Source: Mangifera indica
Taxonomy: Eukaryota > Streptophyta > Magnoliopsida > Sapindales > Anacardiaceae
Length of the DNA: 64,000 nucleotides
Direction: 5' to 3'
NCBI RefSeq assembly: GCF_011075055.1
Contig: NC_058152.1
Coordinates: 5,766,001-5,830,000 of the forward strand
In this document: positions 60,340 through 64,000 of the stretch, piece by piece
Layout: every line of letters begins with the position of its first letter
Numbering within the stretch: position 1 is the stretch's first letter
The notes under the pieces: generated by a model
Seen by the model: only the letters and a program-made list of their open reading frames with translations
Database searches by the model: none
What the model was told of the DNA's origin: nothing
Program-made: the position numbers and the translations under genes

Positions 60340-61580
60340 GTGAATAAGATTATAACAACTAACAAAATATATTCAAAGCCAGTTTACAAGAAGCTAATAG
60401 ATATTCATTCTTTTTTAAATGAAATTTAATCTGATTTTGAATAAGCCAACTTAACAGTAATATCAAAACGTATATAATATAGAAAGAGACAATATTATCA
60501 CTTTATATTAACCTAGTTGTCATTTTATATTATAAATATATCTATCTTGCTCCTATTAAAAAATCTATACATCTAATATTACACATGCTACCATCTTACA
60601 AGTTCAACACAAATGATTCACTAAGGAATATAAATTATGTAACAAAAACATAGACAAAGAGCAAAGATAGAATCTCTAAATCTTATAGCAGAAGTTTGAA
60701 CAATAAATCATGAATTGACCCAATTAGATAAGCTACATTGATAGAGAGAGACACTGACATCTATTAATTTAATCTATTTAAGCCATAAATCGAGACTCAT
60801 TGCTTCTGTTTCAATACAGGCTTAGATGCTACTACAACAAAAAACATCCATTTAAAATTCCAAAACAAAGGATGTTAAAGAATCAAACATACAATGAATC
60901 ATCCATTTAATAAACACAGCAACAAATCAACCCTAATTAGCATAACAACAACATAATAGCAAGTCAGCAACATAAAAAGCAAGTATGATAAAACCCCAAA
61001 TTTAGAAACCCTGATTCGAAAGTTAGGGTTCAATAAATTCAAGCCAAAAATTAACAAATTCAAAGTAAAAAAAATGGAAAAACACAAACTTGAAATGTCT
61101 TTGTGTCATTATCGTCGTTGCTGTTGAATTCCCGCTTGTTGGACAAACAGAAGACAAAAGTGTTCCAATGCCAAAATCTTCTATTGTTATGTGACTAGAC
61201 TTGAATTGATGAACCGCTTAAACTCAAAAGTTGGATGAAGTCTACTGGAATTGACATTGTAGATGGAGAAGAGAGGCTAGAACTGAAGATTGAGGGTAAG
61301 GTTGGAGTCTGGAAACTAAAGACTTGGAGAGAGACACATGAATGAGATTTCATATGATAAGTAAACAAAGTCAAAACTTTGTTGACTTTTCATTTAATCT
61401 AAAATGACAACGTCCCAACATGAGAAATGAGAATAGGTGAGTTGCCTTGGCTCAGGAGCCTAGCCGAGCTGAGTTGAGTTGCTCAGCTTAAAGATCGACT
61501 CAAGCTCGAGTTTGTTTTTTCTGGTATATAAAGCTCGAGGTCAAGCTCTGACTCATTTCTATAGCTCATTTCGGGTTCAT
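60340..61580. other. Sequence between the duplication copies
   Basis: No gene recognised. 61440-61570 has a cluster of GAGCTGAG, CAAGCTCGAG and AAGCTCGAGG words, like the hAT MITE at 18094-18390, but without paired termini. A minus frame at 60899-61087 (hydrophobic, 62 residues) has no supporting motif. Confidence 0.5.
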
Positions 61581-61821
61581 TATATAGTTAATGAAATGAT
61601 AAGAATTCAAATTTATAACCCACTTATTGCTTGTCGAAAATAGGCAAATAATCTAATCATAACAAGAATGCAAAGACACATTCTTAGTCAAGCAATTGGT
61701 GTTGAGGAGAAAGTTGTTCAAGTATTAGTAGACTTTTTTCAGTAAGTTTTTCTTCCTTTTACCTTCCTTGGTGTTTCTTGGCTTTTCAAGAGCTATTGTG
61801 TTTCTTTTTATATCATATGTT

Positions 61822-63420
61822 TGTTAAAATATGCCCTAAAAATCAATCGCTTTGTTTGTTTCAAGGTTGTATATCTTGCATATACATTATTAATAAGACT
61901 TCACATGTTTTCTGCGTCATTTTTATATCTATGTTGTAGTTGTATATTACATCCATATTAGCTACATGCATATGACATGTGAAAGGTCCCGATGAGTTTT
62001 AATAAAGTCATCAAATCGTTCCCTGCATAGATAATCTGTTTGGGCAATAGTATTGCATAGTGGGTGTGTGCTATATCACCATAGTATATCAATAGATGAT
62101 ATTAGACATGGTGGATATATACATGGGTAAACAATGAAATCATTTGATGGTTAGAAAACTGATCAAAGGTTATTATATTATATTGTTTATCAAATGTGAC
62201 CGCTGAACGATGATCACATAGGCATTTATATGTAGTCAATGATACATCGTAAATCATACTAGTATATAAATCCTTTGACTTGAGATATCACGGTTGTGTT
62301 TCGTTTTGGAATGTATGGTTTATATGGTGTATACCACGAGACTAATCATGTCTAGTTTAGAAGCTACTTTGATCATATGTTGTTTGAACGAGAGGACAAG
62401 TGATGATCATATAGGGATCCATCAGCTCGATTGCTCTTGAGTTCCCATACGAATATCAAGAAACATGAAAATCTAAGACACTGGCCAATGTAGATAAAAG
62501 TCCACATGAAAAGAGTTTCGATATGGCACATTCTGAGGTATAACTTGATATTTGAAAAGATTAAATATTGGATTTTGACATTCCATAAATCCAACTTTAA
62601 TCGGATGTAATAACAAAAGGATTATACTACATGGTAAGTGTGAGTAAGAAAAGTTCATTTGACATTATGTGAAGTTTGTACTTCATTGTGATGTAGGGGT
62701 CATGGGACATTGCTAGATGACACCACATAATCAGTGGGAGCTTTTTTTTGTAGCAGAAAATGAAGTATATCGGTTAACGACAGTTTTGAGTTATACAGTG
62801 ATATAATGAAATGTATCATCTAATATAAGGCCCACGACTATGTCACTATGAACCTTGAAATTCACACCCATATTTCAAGGAAGAAAATGGTGTTATGAAG
62901 TTGAAAATATTTATCTATGATTAGCTAGCACTTTTTGTGGATAAAAATAGTGTTTTTTGAATAAGATTCGAAAAAAAAGTGAAATTGTTATTTTGCACTT
63001 TTAAATTGTTTAGAAAGTTAGAATGAATAATTTTAGACACAAATTATTCAACATATGTCAAATTCTAATTTACTCTTAATTATCAACCAATGAGAATTGA
63101 ACACATGCTTTAACTTGATAAATATCAAGTTTAGTTTAATAAAAGAAAGAAAAATTAAGAAAAATTATTACATTTTCTCTTCTTCTTCTTCTTTTGCTGG
63201 GAAAAACATCCTTTTTCTTCCATTTTTCTTTCTTGAAGGGTGCAAGTCAAGAGATCACTTATTTTAGTGATTCAAACTTCAAGTCAAATTACAAGGTATA
63301 AGGTAGTTTACATGTTTCTATGTTTTATTTCTTAAAACAACATGTAAATTTTATATTACTATTGTTACATATGGTGTGAACATGATCTAAAAATTTTAAT
63401 TTTCTTGCTAAAATCCTTCA
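61822..63420 (+). mobile_element. Solo-LTR-like insertion no. 3 (1599 bp)
   Basis: Copy 1 of the flanking duplication gives the empty site. The insert starts TGTTAAAATATGCCC and ends AAATCCTTCA (TG...CA). It is flanked by ATGTT (61817-61821) and ATGCT (63421-63425), a 5-bp duplication with one transition. No gag-pol or second LTR was seen, so it is most likely a solo LTR of a long-LTR element. Orientation is assumed from the A-rich, TAAAAGAAAG-like part near 63135. Unrelated to solo LTRs 1 and 2. Confidence 0.82.
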
Positions 63421-63480
63421 ATGCTTTGACAATATACACCAAAACACAAAAAGAAGAAGAAGAAAGTTATAATGGAAGCA

Positions 63481-63759
63481 TGTGGTTGACAAGTATGTCT
63501 TTTTGTTTTTATGTGTAACTTATAATCTTGTTCGATATTTGTAGTTCTTAGTCACTATATCACCTTCTAAACTAGGGATTTGAATTAGGCATATGAGTAT
63601 AGTTGCAGGGAAAGGTAGTTGCACTGGGATATGGAGTTTTTTGACCATTCCATTGAGGTAAATGAGCCTTATGAGTCTTTAAAATGACATTGCATGTTAT
63701 TTAGTTATGGGAGAGAGATTGGAAACTTGAATTCATCAGAGTTTCTTACTTTTTTTTTT
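63481..63759 (+). other. Segment of about 280 bp present only in duplication copy 2
   Basis: Runs from ATGTGGTTGACAAG to a T10 run just before ATGGACAATG. Both sides carry ATGGA. It may be a small insertion ending in poly-T (SINE-like), or sequence deleted from copy 1 through the ATGGA microhomology. No clear RNA polymerase III boxes. Confidence 0.5.
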
Positions 63760-64000
63760 TATGGACAATGACTTTTTCTTGCCCATACATTTGAAGATAT
63801 GGTGAAGAGGGAAAAATTGTTTCGTCATACTATTATTTGACATGTTTGAAATTTTATAAATCCTTCTAACATTTTGACTTGACATTAATCTATTATTTAT
63901 ATCATTTATCATTTTTATCACCATATTACAATAATCATTATTGTACCAAATACTCTTAATTACTCTAAACATCAAAAACATGATAATAATGAAAGACTCA

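Larger units (their letters stand above)
61581..64000. repeat. Direct segmental duplication, copy 2 (interrupted, runs off window)
   Basis: Same sequence as copy 1, but split by a solo-LTR-like insertion (61822-63420). A further segment of about 280 bp is absent from copy 1 (63481-63759). Continues beyond the window. Confidence 0.87.

Noticed and set aside
62373..62658. Minus frames of 61-73 residues
   Set aside because: Inside the solo-LTR-like insertion no. 3; no family resemblance.
1..64000. CRISPR arrays, bacterial operons, rRNA or tRNA genes
   Set aside because: Spliced plant genes and plant transposons throughout; short repeats are microsatellites or transposon-internal, and no cloverleaf with consistent A and B boxes was found by eye.

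Overview
This window reads as nuclear DNA of a flowering plant, almost certainly a eudicot. It is AT-rich, its genes have many short exons with GT-AG (and two GC-AG) introns, and the intergenic space is packed with plant transposons: Ty1/Copia, long solo LTRs, TRIMs, hAT, MULEs and MITEs. I cannot name the species from sequence alone.

Three conserved single-copy housekeeping genes could be fully reconstructed exon by exon. MED18, a Mediator head subunit, lies on + at 34215-37095 (5 exons, 217 aa). A PWP1-type nucleolar WD40 protein lies on - at 38624-44851 (16 exons, 498 aa). LCB1, the regulatory subunit of serine palmitoyltransferase, lies on - at 50044-56376 (12 exons, 483 aa). All three open reading frames close exactly across every splice junction, so they look intact. 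They act in unrelated processes (transcription, ribosome biogenesis, sphingolipid synthesis), and I see no functional cluster.

Transposon layout: 1-11176 is a nested stack. An old minus-strand Copia element (A) was interrupted by a 2.3-kb solo LTR (737-3027, target duplication ATAAT) and by a second Copia element (B, 4334-8517, target duplication CCATC) that lost the RT active site through RNase H. 13385-15420 is a decayed hAT transposase gene. 16050-16830 is a Copia RT relic. 18094-18390 is an hAT MITE and 18464-18862 a TRIM. 19560-33175 is a 13.6-kb inverted structure made of two head-to-head copies of a two-gene MULE (transposase plus a DUF1985-type gene with an array of repeated exon-like units), one copy interrupted by another solo LTR. 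After MED18 and PWP1, two small MULEs (45449-46314 and 46443-47332) sit behind the PWP1 promoter. A TRIM with a perfect target duplication lies in LCB1 intron 7, and a third small MULE sits directly upstream of LCB1. 58550-59132 is an hAT MITE. The window ends in a direct segmental duplication (59774-60339 and 61581-64000) whose second copy carries a 1.6-kb solo-LTR-like insertion.

The best candidate for something undescribed is the inverted MULE pair at 19560-33175. It forms a foldback macro-element with multi-kilobase arms, subterminal CACGTG-type repeats and a tandem array of repeated splice-flanked units. Most calls rest on my own reading of paired termini, target duplications and conserved protein motifs. 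No database search was run.
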